In this document: one piece after another, positions 6,447-6,689 of the stretch
How the letters are laid out: each line of letters begins with the position of its first letter
How positions within the stretch are numbered: the stretch's first letter is position 1
DNA from: Kiritimatiellia bacterium
GTDB lineage: Bacteria > Verrucomicrobiota > Kiritimatiellia > RFP12 > UBA1067
Direction: 5' to 3'
NCBI GenBank assembly: GCA_017629455.1
Contig: JAGBXE010000102.1
Location: 1 to 6,689 of the forward strand
DNA: 6,689 nucleotides
Made by a program: the position numbers and the translations under genes
The notes under the pieces: model-generated
The model's input: only the letters and a program-made list of their open reading frames with translations
What the model was told of the DNA's origin: nothing
Database searches by the model: none

Positions 6447-6689
6447 TTAGAGCTGGAGGAACGAAAGATCGCTCTCGAGAGCCGAGTTGTCAAAGCTCTG
6501 ACGGTTGAAGATAACGTTGAGCTTCGAGTACTTAGCCTTGATCGTCTGAGCAGCACCGCTCTTACGAATCATAATCCAAGCCTTGTTGCCGAAAGGTGTG
6601 GACGTATACTTGCCACCAGCCTTGCCGCACTCAACAGGATCAGTGCCGGAGCCATCATAGTTCTTGAGGTAGCCCTGAAGCGTCGTGTA
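6447..6689 (-). CDS. Unidentified protein, C-terminal 80 residues (codon use of a highly expressed gene)
   Basis: The open frame enters from the window edge and ends at TAA 6449-6447. I do not recognise the family. The segment has a Gly-rich, one-cysteine stretch (GSGTDPVECGKAGGKY at 13-28). It then has alternating hydrophobic/polar runs such as AWIMIRKSG (37-45) and KLNVIFNRQ (56-64), suggestive of beta strands. It ends LESDLSFLQL. All eight lysines are AAG and all five asparagines are AAC, unlike the mixed codons of priA next door, which points to an abundant protein, possibly a surface or structural one. The terminal residue is Leu, not the Phe of a typical outer-membrane porin. priA begins 3 bases after the stop. 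The start and size of the gene lie outside the window. Confidence 0.8.
   Translation of the reverse strand, partial: YTTLQGYLKNYDGSGTDPVECGKAGGKYTSTPFGNKAWIMIRKSGAAQTIKAKYSKLNVIFNRQSFDNSALESDLSFLQL

Noticed and set aside
6471..6482. Perfect 12-base palindrome GCTCTCGAGAGC
   Set aside because: It sits inside coding sequence, and one or two 12-base palindromes are expected by chance in a window of this size.
1..6689. Mobile element, CRISPR array, tRNA or rRNA gene
   Set aside because: No transposase or integrase motifs, no regularly spaced direct repeats, and no cloverleaf or rRNA-like segments were seen; the window is filled by conserved protein-coding genes.

Overview
All genes in this window lie on the minus strand, so transcription runs from high to low coordinates. 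In that order they are: the C-terminal end of an unidentified protein with codon use typical of strong expression (6689-6447); priA, the primosomal helicase (6443-4212); a predicted exported zinc metallopeptidase-like protein (4127-2682); gluQ, the tRNA(Asp) queuosine glutamylating enzyme (2685-1711); a YbaK/EbsC-type aminoacyl-tRNA deacylase (1681-1193); an XRE-type helix-turn-helix fused to a LicC-like nucleotidyltransferase (1065-106); and the first 24 codons of a further gene (71-1). Coding density is high. The only gaps of note are 84 bases after priA and 127 bases before the HTH-nucleotidyltransferase gene.

The region 6689-1193 looks like a run of housekeeping and tRNA-related genes. 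priA starts with GTG three bases after the preceding stop codon and has no clear Shine-Dalgarno sequence. A small hairpin with a T-rich tail follows priA. The metallopeptidase and gluQ overlap by ATGA, and the deacylase follows gluQ after 29 bases, so these three probably share a transcript. gluQ modifies a tRNA and the deacylase clears mischarged tRNA, so that end of the run has a translation-fidelity theme. The exported metallopeptidase has no obvious link to it.

The region 1192-1 is a separate unit and the most interesting part. A near-consensus promoter (TTGACA, 18-base spacer, extended -10) lies in the 127-base gap, and nested inverted repeats cover the -10 and the predicted start site. 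The protein made from it carries its own HTH domain in front of a CTP:phosphocholine cytidylyltransferase-like enzyme. I infer an autoregulated surface-decoration or choline-activation operon, similar in logic to NadR (HTH plus nucleotidyltransferase). The downstream gene is cut off by the window edge.

Organism: a bacterium of moderate GC. The PriA helicase motifs (KGLDFP, RTYQLISQVAGRAGR) look unlike typical gamma- or betaproteobacterial PriA. Together with a DUF1570/peptidase-MA-like protein, this hints at a Verrucomicrobiota/Kiritimatiellota/Lentisphaerota-like or similar host-associated bacterium. That placement comes from remembered family patterns and is low confidence.
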